Positions 1-5,138 of a stretch of 5,995 nucleotides of DNA are shown here, piece after piece. Origin of the DNA: an uncultured Saprospiraceae bacterium (GTDB lineage Bacteria; Bacteroidota; Bacteroidia; Chitinophagales; Saprospiraceae); the NCBI GenBank assembly GCA_937864255.1, contig CALMIT010000828.1, positions 1 through 5,995 of the forward strand, given 5' to 3'. Both the position numbers and the translations under genes were made by a program. Within the stretch, counting starts at the first letter, position 1, and each line of letters opens with the position of its first letter. Under the pieces are notes generated by a model. It was not told where the DNA came from and ran no database searches. It saw only the letters and a list, made by a program, of their open reading frames with translations.

Positions 1-244
1 CTTCGCAGTCATTTTTGCGGGTGTGCCCGTAAGCAATCAGACCGGCGCGGGCACTTTCGGGAAGTTTTTGCACCAGGTTTTTCATCACCGTTTTAGCGAC
101 GGCGATTTTGTGGTCGTTGCCGATTTTTTGCCACATCGAACCTGAGCCGTCAATGATAAAAAGGTATTGATTTTCGGATTTGCTTTGCGCAAAAATGCCG
201 GACGAGAGGAACAAAATGCAGATCAAAAACAGGAATTGTTTCAT
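1..244 (-). CDS. Secreted von Willebrand factor A-domain protein, N-terminal part (runs off left edge)
   Basis: The reverse strand from the ATG at 244-242 gives 81 codons with no stop before the window edge. Residues 1-20 (MKQFLFLICILFLSSGIFAQ) form a typical signal peptide: Lys2, a hydrophobic core and an FAQ-type cleavage site. Immediately after it, YLFIIDGSGSMW carries the DxSxS metal-ion-dependent adhesion site (D32, S34, S36) that opens a VWA domain. The segment up to AGLIAYGH fits the second strand and helix of that fold. VWA domains bind ligands or partner proteins through a divalent metal. In Bacteroidota, secreted VWA proteins are common and mostly uncharacterised. The start is chosen because the signal peptide begins there. 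No Shine-Dalgarno is visible upstream, as usual in this phylum. The C-terminal domains, which would decide the role, lie outside the window. Confidence 0.85.
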   Translation of the reverse strand, partial: MKQFLFLICILFLSSGIFAQSKSENQYLFIIDGSGSMWQKIGNDHKIAVAKTVMKNLVQKLPESARAGLIAYGHTRKNDCE

Positions 245-305
245 TGGTCATTTCTTTTTTTGACGGGTAAAAAAATGTGAATGCGTTGTAAGATAGCAAA
301 ATCGC

Positions 306-335
306 AAAAAACCGGAAACCCTCTTTCGGTTTTTT
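306..335 (-). terminator. Bidirectional hairpin terminator after the CoiA-like gene and small ORF
   Basis: AAAAAACCG-G-AAA (306-318, G315 bulged) can pair with TTTCGGTTTTTT (324-335) around a CCCTC loop: 12 base pairs flanked by an A-run and a T-run. On the minus strand the stem ends in TTTTTTG, so it would stop transcripts from the CoiA-like gene and the small ORF before the VWA gene. It is nearly symmetrical and could act in both directions. Confidence 0.7.
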
Positions 336-369
336 TAAAAATCAGGCGGGGCACCGGTTAAAATCGAAA

Positions 370-474
370 TTATGCTTGCATATATTTTGGAGGTAACAGC
401 GGCGGCGGGTTGGAGAAATCAGTTGGTGAGGGTTCTTGATTGAACAAGGCATTCAAAGCCAACATTTTTAGCAT
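370..474 (-). CDS. Possible 34-residue proline-rich small protein
   Basis: A reverse-strand ORF of 34 codons plus stop runs from the ATG at 474-472 to TAA at 372-370; a second Met codon lies at 465-463. The product starts MLKMLALNALFNQ and ends FSNPPPLLPPKYMQA, a hydrophobic N-terminus followed by a proline-rich tail. It lies 83 bases after the re-framed end of the CoiA-like gene, on the same strand and before the terminator at 306-335, so it could share that transcript. I do not recognise a family. Against a gene: it is short, has no ribosome binding site, and chance ORFs of this size are common. For a gene: amino-acid-like composition, an ordered PPPLLPP motif, and a GC-richer sequence than the surrounding spacer. 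It may also be the tail of a decayed gene. Confidence 0.3.
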   Translation of the reverse strand: MLKMLALNALFNQEPSPTDFSNPPPLLPPKYMQA

Positions 475-557
475 GGTTAGAAAGGTTTTTTATAATGTTT
501 TTTATAGCCACGAAAGAGCTATATAGCCGGACTTGACAACCACAGCCAGCCTTCTTT

Positions 558-757
558 TTATTTATCGTATTTATCCATTAATTTTAAAAATTCATCGAGA
601 CTCATTCCAATTTTTGTAAGCTCCCGAGACATATAATTCTTTAGCCCGTTGGAGAGTTCGGTTACGGCTTTTTCCATTGCGGATAAATAATAAAAGTCCC
701 CATTTATCCATCGTGTCCTTAATTCTTCTATGGATTCGGGATTCTCCGCCACTATCT
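558..757 (-). other. Probable true C-terminus of the CoiA-like protein, in the +1 frame
   Basis: In the frame one base downstream of the annotated one, the minus strand reads KIVAENPESIEELRTRW, then NGDFYYLSAMEKAVTEL, and ends DEFLKLMDKYDK at the TAA at 560-558. This has the balanced hydrophobic/charged pattern of a helical domain. The 592-ending frame over the same bases is Arg/Ser/Asn-rich and less protein-like. Joining the frames at the GA tract (758-765) would give a protein of about 552 residues. The frame is also open far upstream, to an ATG at 1604, but that stretch is explained by the purine-rich coiled-coil coding strand, in which stop codons are rare in every frame. Confidence 0.5.
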
Positions 758-2214
758 TCTCTCTCAACAGCTTCAATTGCTTCTCTTCGAAGTTCGTCAA
801 ACTGTCGCTTAACTCCTTCTTCAGATTCTCTAATCTCTTGTTCGAGTTTTTTTCTTCGTTCTTCAAATTCTCCTCTAATTTCTCTTTCAACTCGTTCACG
901 GTCAACTGGAAAATTCTTTCTTCTTGTTTCAAGCTCGTCGAAAGTTCTCTGTTCTTTTCCTGTAAGCTCCATAATCCTTGCTGTCTCACTTCTAATTCGT
1001 TGTTCAAATTGTTCTTCTTCTCTTTTAAGTTCTGCAATTTGCTCTTCAAAAGAGGCTCTATCTGCTCCCAATTTTTCCAAGTATTCTTCAATTCTTTCAA
1101 TCTCTGATTGGCAATCTGGTTTATTTTCATCTTGTGCAGTTTCAAGTTCTCCTCTTTTTGAATAATATCTTCTTTCCAATTCATCAACTTCTTTTTGAAA
1201 TTCTGCTTCCTCTCTGTTAAATCTTTCTTCCTCTGATTTAAATGCTCTTTCTTCCAATTCAAATTCTCCCTCAATCTTTTTTTTGTGTCCCTCTTGTAGA
1301 TCAAGCAATCGCTCTCTATTTCTTTTTGTATTTTCCGTAACTCTATCGAGTTCTCTTCTAATTGATTGTTCAATTTTTCGGTACTGTTCAGATTCCAAAC
1401 CTTTTCTAATTCCTCGTACAAGGTTGCTAATTTGTGAACTTCTACACGAGTAAGATTCGGCTGTTTCAAAAAGCTTTTTTTGGAATTCATCAATTGGTGA
1501 TATTCCTTGATTATTTCCTTTGGATATGAGTAGGTAGGTTGTTGTTTCTTGTTCATGATTATAAATCCATTGAGTTCTATGGGTTCTGAAAAAACAATCT
1601 TCAATTCCCTCTGGAGAATCTTTTGGAATGGTAACTTGAACAGTATCTATTCCAAGTCTCTTTATTTTCGATAGTTTGATAGAATCAATTTTATGTGTTG
1701 CAACAATTTCTATTAATAGAATTGGATTGTCATCTTTATCGAAGAAAGCCACGTCTGGCTGTATCAACAAAAATTTTTCTTTTTCTTTTTCAAAATCAAT
1801 ATTCTGTCCGTAACTTATTTCACCTTCTTTATTTTCATAGAATTGTCTTTCGATTTTAACTGCCCTTGCTTCGATTGTCCAAGCGTCTCTTATTTTCATC
1901 GGTTTTCCATCGATTCCTTGAGGTGGAAATTTATAAAGTGTTGGTACTTTTATTTTTTTGATTCTCTGTAAAATCTCTTTAGCAAGTTTATGTCGGTAAG
2001 ATTCATCTGAGTAAGTACATTTTCTTTCTGTTTTTACATCTGTTGGAACGTGCCTGAAATAATGGCTTCTAATCTCCCCTTTGACAGCTTCCATTTCTGC
2101 ATCACACCCCATGCAATAATATCCTTTCCTTCCTTTAACCACATCGGAGATATGTTTTTCTTCTCTTTTTAGATCAAAAGCATAAGTGTTATTATAATGG
2201 GCTTCTTGGTTCAT
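592..2214 (-). CDS. CoiA-like nuclease with long C-terminal coiled coil; C-terminus apparently frameshifted
   Basis: This 540-codon frame starts at the ATG at 2214-2212 after a purine-rich but non-canonical leader. Residues 33-66 form a zinc-finger-like module (C34-x2-C37, H51-YFR-H55, C66) as found at the start of CoiA-type proteins. A nuclease-like core follows: SYRHKLAKE (72-80), QPDVAFF (D154) and LLIEIVATHK (E169, H174, K175), a PD-(D/E)XK-like arrangement. Residues about 265-485 are an almost continuous, Glu/Arg-rich coiled coil. CoiA acts in competence-related DNA processing in Gram-positive bacteria, but CoiA-like nuclease domains also occur in accessory proteins of other phyla with unknown roles. 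Here no competence gene is adjacent, so I infer a stand-alone DNA- or RNA-processing or defence-type protein. Residues after about E486 (SGGESRIHRRIKD...) look out of frame: the +1 frame gives a better C-terminus ending at 558. The gene is much more AT-rich than the kinase genes, suggesting transfer. Confidence 0.75.
   Translation of the reverse strand: MNQEAHYNNTYAFDLKREEKHISDVVKGRKGYYCMGCDAEMEAVKGEIRSHYFRHVPTDVKTERKCTYSDESYRHKLAKEILQRIKKIKVPTLYKFPPQGIDGKPMKIRDAWTIEARAVKIERQFYENKEGEISYGQNIDFEKEKEKFLLIQPDVAFFDKDDNPILLIEIVATHKIDSIKLSKIKRLGIDTVQVTIPKDSPEGIEDCFFRTHRTQWIYNHEQETTTYLLISKGNNQGISPIDEFQKKLFETAESYSCRSSQISNLVRGIRKGLESEQYRKIEQSIRRELDRVTENTKRNRERLLDLQEGHKKKIEGEFELEERAFKSEEERFNREEAEFQKEVDELERRYYSKRGELETAQDENKPDCQSEIERIEEYLEKLGADRASFEEQIAELKREEEQFEQRIRSETARIMELTGKEQRTFDELETRRKNFPVDRERVEREIRGEFEERRKKLEQEIRESEEGVKRQFDELRREAIEAVEREDSGGESRIHRRIKDTMDKWGLLLFIRNGKSRNRTLQRAKELYVSGAYKNWNESR
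758..765. repeat. (GA)4 dinucleotide tract at the inferred frameshift
   Basis: The coding strand reads GTT GAGAGAGA AGATA here. Adding one GA unit would continue ...VERE directly into KIVAENPES without a stop. The tract is therefore the simplest place for a 2-bp loss, a reversible slippage event or a read error. It is short for a phase-variable repeat. Confidence 0.45.
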
Positions 2215-2323
2215 TTTTCTTTTCTCTTAGTTGACTATAACTACTGAATTCCCGAAAACGGCGAGTAAACCCGCATTTCTTTTTTACTGCGTCAAATTAA
2301 ATCCTAACTATTCCCCAAATTTA

Positions 2324-2342
2324 AAAAGCAAATCGTGCTTTT
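2324..2342 (-). terminator. Decayed copy of the methyltransferase terminator
   Basis: AAAAGC (2324-2329) can pair with GCTTTT (2337-2342) around AAATCGT. It is the counterpart of the hairpin at 3421-3441, shortened by one pair because base 2343 is C. On the minus strand the stem is followed by TTAAATTT. It may still end transcripts coming from the secreted-protein gene before the CoiA-like gene. Confidence 0.45.
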
Positions 2343-2428
2343 CCTTCTTTCCCAACCTTTTTTTGTTAGGTGAGTCGCAATTAATGCTGCAATCTTAAAG
2401 AAAGAAAATACTGTGAGACAGTTTCCAA

Positions 2429-2569
2429 CTAAATCCCGCCCCCCACCTTAGCGCAATAATCCAGATAATCCTGCCCGAAATCTCTCCGCAGGCGCGGCTC
2501 TTCTACGAAAAAAATGAAGGCATTGAAAAGCAGAAAAACGCAAAAAGCATATAGCCAAAATTTGGATAG
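2429..2569 (-). pseudogene. 3'-terminal remnant of an isoprenylcysteine methyltransferase-like gene
   Basis: On the minus strand, 46 codons ending in TAG (2431-2429) read LSKFWLYAFCVFLLFN, then AFIFFVEEPRLRRDFGQDYLDYCAKVGGGI. This matches residues 111-156 of the intact neighbour at 3484-3954 at 35 of 46 positions by hand, including the family signature EEPRL...FGxDYxxY. There is no start codon in frame, and the N-terminal two thirds, including the NPMYVG motif, is absent. The homology stops within about 10 bases of the secreted-protein gene's stop codon (2580-2578), marking a recombination junction at 2570-2577. The final Arg-Arg-Trp of the intact copy is Gly-Gly-Gly here, as expected of a decaying copy. 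Confidence 0.85.
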
Positions 2570-2577
2570 CGAACTTA

Positions 2578-3267
2578 TTACCTCCTACCATACCAAGTGC
2601 CCCGATGTCCGTTGAAATCTCGAAACGTCCCCGTAAAAGATTTAAAATCAGGGGAGAAAGTAATTGTCCCGTTACCGAGATGGCTCCCATTTTCAAAATA
2701 ATACTGGTAAGCATATACGGTTCCCGATAAAGTTCCTTTAAGCACAATGGACCAGGAAGGCTGCGAATTCACATTTGCATACATAGCCTCAAGCGGACCT
2801 TGATTTAAGGGTGACATAAATTCTATTTTATTCTCATACCTGCGGCAATAAGAATTGGGAGAAGTGCATCCTACATGCTCATGGGCAACTACCCATTCTG
2901 CTGTCGTTGTTGCGGAAGAATTGCCGCATGGTCCATTGACTCTCGCCCAAACGCTTCCGCTGTAGGGAGCTGACTCAGAAATTTTAACTAACCTTGAATT
3001 ACCTTCTATCCGGAAAGCAAGGCTCTCTCCGTAATTCCTTGCCGGATTAGATGGCATGTCGTACCAGGTTCCCACTAAAGTATTCCCTGCGATATAACCA
3101 TGAAAAATGTTGGAGGCTTGCTCGGTTGTCCACCAAATTTCGTTTTGGCGTTGTCGAAACTGATAGCAGCCGCCGGCATCGGTCTGCCAGTATCCGGTAA
3201 GATCATAGGGTTGTGAAAAACCACAAAATGACATAGCAAGAAAAAGTAAAAAGGCAATATTTTTCAT
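2578..3267 (-). CDS. Small secreted beta-rich protein of unknown function
   Basis: A 229-residue protein from the ATG at 3267. Residues 1-19 (MKNIAFLLFLAMSFCGFSQ) form a signal peptide with a Bacteroidota-style FSQ end; C15 does not sit in a proper lipobox, so a soluble exported protein is more likely than a lipoprotein. The mature part is rich in Gly, Trp, Tyr and alternating hydrophobics. It has two related-looking modules ending in the same word: GYWQTDAGGCYQFRQ...LVGTWYDMP (25-72) and GTLSGTVYAYQYYF...FTGTFRDF...GTWYGRR (178-229), suggestive of a small beta-barrel or lipocalin-like sheet. Four cysteines (C34, C114, C134, C141) could form disulfides in the periplasm or outside the cell. 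I do not recognise a named family. The gene lies between the two copies of the methyltransferase 3' region and was probably brought in with, or trapped by, that duplication. No clear promoter is visible. Confidence 0.8.
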   Translation of the reverse strand: MKNIAFLLFLAMSFCGFSQPYDLTGYWQTDAGGCYQFRQRQNEIWWTTEQASNIFHGYIAGNTLVGTWYDMPSNPARNYGESLAFRIEGNSRLVKISESAPYSGSVWARVNGPCGNSSATTTAEWVVAHEHVGCTSPNSYCRRYENKIEFMSPLNQGPLEAMYANVNSQPSWSIVLKGTLSGTVYAYQYYFENGSHLGNGTITFSPDFKSFTGTFRDFNGHRGTWYGRR

Positions 3268-3409
3268 CGTGTTATTTATTTACTTTTTAGGTTACAATGA
3301 ACTACTGCAATTCGCCGAGGCAATAAGTAAAAGTATAGGTTAACTTATTCATTTTCGGGTAAGTAGCCATAGAGCGTGATATTTTACTTATGTCGGATTG
3401 AATAACAAT

Positions 3410-3624
3410 CCTCCAAATTTAAAAAGCAAATCGGGCTTTTTATTCTTTCTAAATTTTTTGTGCCGACAGAAGAATGTCTTCTATTAAATCCAGCGCCTCA
3501 CTTTAGCACAATAATCCCTGTAATCCTGCCCAAAGTCTCTGTGCAGGCGCGGTTCTTCCACGAAAAAAATGAAGACATTAAAAAGCAGGAAAATGCAAAA
3601 AGCATAAGCCCACAAATCGGCAAG
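3410..3624. repeat. Right copy of the diverged direct repeat (in the intact methyltransferase gene)
   Basis: This is the counterpart of 2310-2569: the last 46 codons of the intact methyltransferase gene, its stop codon, and about 75 bases downstream including the terminator. Similarity ends at the codon for L111 (3622-3624) on one side and near 3410 on the other, leaving about 840 unique bases (2570-3409) between the repeats. Confidence 0.7.
3421..3441 (-). terminator. Hairpin terminator after the methyltransferase gene
   Basis: AAAAAGC (3421-3427) pairs perfectly with GCTTTTT (3435-3441) around the loop AAATCGG. On the minus strand the stem ends in GCTTTTT followed by AAATTT, an intrinsic-terminator shape, about 43 bases after the methyltransferase stop codon. 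A second small dyad, AGAAGA-ATG-TCTTCT (3468-3482), sits directly at the stop codon. Confidence 0.6.
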
Positions 3625-3954
3625 TTGAAAGAAAATTGCCTCGCCCGTCAGGATCAGCATCACGCCGACGTACATCGGATTGCGCGAATAGCGGTACATA
3701 CCTTTGATGACGAGCTGCTTCGTCGGGTCGGCGGGCGACAAAGTGCCCCGCCCCTCTATGGCAAACTGGGCGATACATTTCAGCATCAAAGCAAGTCCGG
3801 CGATAAAAACGGCGGCGCCCGAAAATTGCAGCAGCCCCCACGCGCCCGGAAAAGCCACCTCTGCCCGGCGCAAAATCCAATACGGAATCAAACCCGCTAC
3901 GATGCCGGGATGAAGAATGGTGAAAATAAAATTGCGGAAAAAGAGCGAAGCCAT
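3484..3954 (-). CDS. Isoprenylcysteine carboxyl methyltransferase (ICMT/PEMT)-like membrane protein
   Basis: A 156-residue, strongly hydrophobic protein with four or five likely membrane helices (about 8-28, 40-63, 94-110, 113-132). The C-terminal half carries the signature of the ICMT/phospholipid methyltransferase family: GMYRYSRNPMYVG (85-97), EEPRL (133-137) and FGQDYRDYCAKVRRW (141-155). In that family these residues line the S-adenosylmethionine site at the membrane face. The usual R-H-P is R-N-P here. Bacterial members methylate isoprenoid, lipid or small hydrophobic substrates and most have no known substrate, so only family membership is claimed. Length is typical for a small bacterial member. 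The start at 3954 places the first helix directly after Met and leaves a short leader. The gene is divergent from the kinase gene, so the 119-base gap must hold both promoters. A truncated second copy of its 3' end lies at 2429-2569. Confidence 0.85.
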   Translation of the reverse strand: MASLFFRNFIFTILHPGIVAGLIPYWILRRAEVAFPGAWGLLQFSGAAVFIAGLALMLKCIAQFAIEGRGTLSPADPTKQLVIKGMYRYSRNPMYVGVMLILTGEAIFFQLADLWAYAFCIFLLFNVFIFFVEEPRLHRDFGQDYRDYCAKVRRWI

Positions 3955-3968
3955 GCTTTTTTAAGCAT

Positions 3969-3999
3969 CAAAAATCGGCAGAATATGTCGCTTTTAAAA
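3969..3999 (-). promoter_or_regulatory. Candidate Bacteroidota-type promoter for the methyltransferase gene
   Basis: On the minus strand, TTTT (3999-3996) is followed after exactly 19 bases by GATTTTTG (3976-3969), each one mismatch from the TTTG/TAnnTTTG consensus. The predicted start would lie about 10 bases before the ATG. Two mismatches in an AT-rich gap make this moderate to weak. Confidence 0.35.
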
Positions 4000-4008
4000 G
4001 TGACCTCG

Positions 4009-4038
4009 TTGGCAATCCAAGTCTTTTTCCTTAGTTTG
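4009..4038 (+). promoter_or_regulatory. Candidate Bacteroidota-type promoter for the kinase/regulator pair
   Basis: TTG (4009-4011), 19 bases, then TTAGTTTG (4031-4038), one mismatch from TAnnTTTG. The predicted start near 4043-4046 leaves a leader of about 30 bases before the kinase ATG. The leader contains AGCTTTCAAAAAGCTTTTCAAAAA, a short direct repeat that includes the palindrome AAAAGCTTTT. Confidence 0.45.
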
Positions 4039-4073
4039 CGATAGCTTTCAAAAAGCTTTTCAAAAAACAACTC

Positions 4074-5075
4074 ATGGAAAATTTGCCCGCCCGTTCTCTG
4101 CCTGCGATTTTATTTGAAAATGCTTTCCGGCAAGCGCCCGTCGGGCTGATGATCATTGAAAAGGATGGCATTATCAGTGCTATCAACCAGCGCGCAAAGA
4201 TGAATTTGCACCTGAATGTCAGCACGGAAAGCCTGACGGAGCGGCATTACAGCACCTTGTTCGCCGAGTCGGAGGAGTTGATTTTGTTTATCGAAGATTT
4301 TTTAAAAGGCAAGCGCAAACCTTACGAGTTGCTTGAAATATTGCTGGGTGAAAAATACCTCACGGTGCGGGGCAACCTTACGGATGACGTGTTGTTGCTT
4401 TCGCTGACCGACGTGACGCGCCTGAAAGACGTGGAAATGGCCACCCTCAACGCCATGCTGGAGGGTCAGGAAAATGAGCGCAAACGGCTGGGCAGAGAAA
4501 TACACGACGGCATTGGACCGCTGTTGTCCACTTTGAAAATGTTTATCGAAAGTTTTCAGCCGGAGGTCAAAAACGGCTCCGGCGAATTGCGCAAAAAATA
4601 TGACTCGGTAGTAGAATTGACGAATGCGCTGACGCGCGAAATCAGGGACGTATCGCACGGACTGATGCCCAACGCGGTGGAGGATTTTGGCGTGGTGGCG
4701 GCGCTGCAAAACCTGTGCGACAAAGCCGAAGCCAGCGGCAAGATGCAAATCGAATTTTTCAGTACCGGCATGCAGGAACGACTGGACAATACCCTCGAAC
4801 TCGGACTTTACCGGATCGGACAAGAACTTTTGAACAATGCCATCAAACACGCAAAAGCAAAAACCATCACCATGCAGATCATCAGGCATAAAGGCAGCGT
4901 GGTGCTGATGGTGGAAGACGACGGCGTGGGGTTTGACAAACGGCGCCTGCGCAGGCAGGAAAGCGGCATCGGGCTAAAAAATGTGGGCGCGCGGGTGAAA
5001 AGTCTGGGCGGCACTTTTTCACTGGACACATTCCCGGACAAAGGCGTGGTGGTCAGCGTGGAAATTCCGGTGTAG
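4074..5075 (+). CDS. Cytoplasmic PAS-domain sensor histidine kinase, HPK7 (NarX/DegS/LiaS-like) type
   Basis: A 333-residue protein. Residues about 10-118 resemble a PAS domain (FRQAPVGLMIIEKDGIISAINQRA ... LLLSLTDVTRLKD). No membrane segment is present, so it senses a cytoplasmic signal. A short linker leads to the HisKA_3 dimerisation helix with the phosphoacceptor H144 in ERKRLGREIHDGIGP and a second helix containing REIRDVSHGLMP (188-199). The ATPase domain has the N box ELLNNAIKHA (251-260), G1 box DDGVGFD (282-288) and G2 box GIGLKNVGAR (298-307). All catalytic motifs look intact. It should autophosphorylate on H144 and pass the phosphate to the regulator 63 bases downstream (D58). The start at 4074 has no Shine-Dalgarno. 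A weak hairpin (GCATT/AATGC, 5086-5102) lies in the gap to the regulator, but co-transcription is expected. The signal is unknown. Confidence 0.93.
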   Translation: MENLPARSLPAILFENAFRQAPVGLMIIEKDGIISAINQRAKMNLHLNVSTESLTERHYSTLFAESEELILFIEDFLKGKRKPYELLEILLGEKYLTVRGNLTDDVLLLSLTDVTRLKDVEMATLNAMLEGQENERKRLGREIHDGIGPLLSTLKMFIESFQPEVKNGSGELRKKYDSVVELTNALTREIRDVSHGLMPNAVEDFGVVAALQNLCDKAEASGKMQIEFFSTGMQERLDNTLELGLYRIGQELLNNAIKHAKAKTITMQIIRHKGSVVLMVEDDGVGFDKRRLRRQESGIGLKNVGARVKSLGGTFSLDTFPDKGVVVSVEIPV

Positions 5076-5138
5076 CAAAACTCCGGCATTCTTTTTAAAT
5101 GCTTTTGGGAAAAACCAGGGTTCAAATTTTTTAGAAAA

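Larger units (their letters stand above)
245..557. other. Intergenic region between the VWA gene and the CoiA-like gene
   Basis: About 310 bases with no long gene. It contains a hairpin terminator (306-335), a 34-codon proline-rich ORF on the minus strand (370-474), a tandem pair of GTTTTTTATA words (485-494 and 497-506, spaced 12 bases start to start) and a 10-bp perfect palindrome GCTATATAGC (518-527). The palindrome and the repeat lie just beyond the 3' end of the CoiA-like gene and just upstream of the small ORF. They could be part of a minus-strand promoter region, but no convincing -33/-7 pair is visible. Confidence 0.5.
2310..2569. repeat. Left copy of a diverged direct repeat (methyltransferase 3' end plus downstream region)
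   Basis: This stretch matches 3410-3624 in the same orientation. A near-identical block CAAATTTAAAAAGCAAATCG (2315-2334) with a following CTTTTCCTTCTTTC-like stretch corresponds to 3415-3452. The region 2429-2551 aligns without gaps to 3484-3606, with about 19 differences in 123 bases by hand, near 85% identity. The part between (about 2365-2425) is roughly 40 bases longer than in the right copy and only weakly similar. The two copies flank the secreted-protein gene. Confidence 0.75.

Noticed and set aside
677..1165. Plus-strand open frames opposite the CoiA-like gene (677-1165 and 730-1107)
   Set aside because: The products are Ser/Phe/Leu-rich, as expected from the complement of GAA/AGA-rich coiled-coil codons. 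No promoter or domain is seen.
2241..2304. Possible promoter for the CoiA-like gene around TTAATTTG (minus strand, near 2293-2300)
   Set aside because: The -7-like word has one mismatch and the nearest upstream TTTG is only about 15 bases away, so spacing is wrong. It would also leave an unusually long leader of about 80 bases.
2448..2747. 99-codon minus-strand frame spanning the methyltransferase remnant and the secreted gene's 3' end
   Set aside because: It reads the remnant out of frame (CFLRFSAFQCLHFFRRRAAPAE instead of YAFCVFLLFNAFIFFVEEP) and overlaps the better-supported secreted-protein gene.
3460..4044. 194-codon plus-strand frame opposite the methyltransferase gene
   Set aside because: It is fully antisense to a gene with clear family motifs. 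The product has no recognisable domain and crosses the divergent promoter region.
4302..4889. 195-codon minus-strand frame opposite the kinase gene
   Set aside because: It is His/Gln/Phe-rich, the usual shadow of GC-rich coding DNA, and lies antisense to a kinase with all catalytic motifs.
5086..5106. GCATT-CTTTTTA-AATGC hairpin followed by TTTT between kinase and regulator
   Set aside because: Only five AT-rich pairs and four Ts. It is too weak to call a terminator, and separating a cognate pair there would be unexpected.
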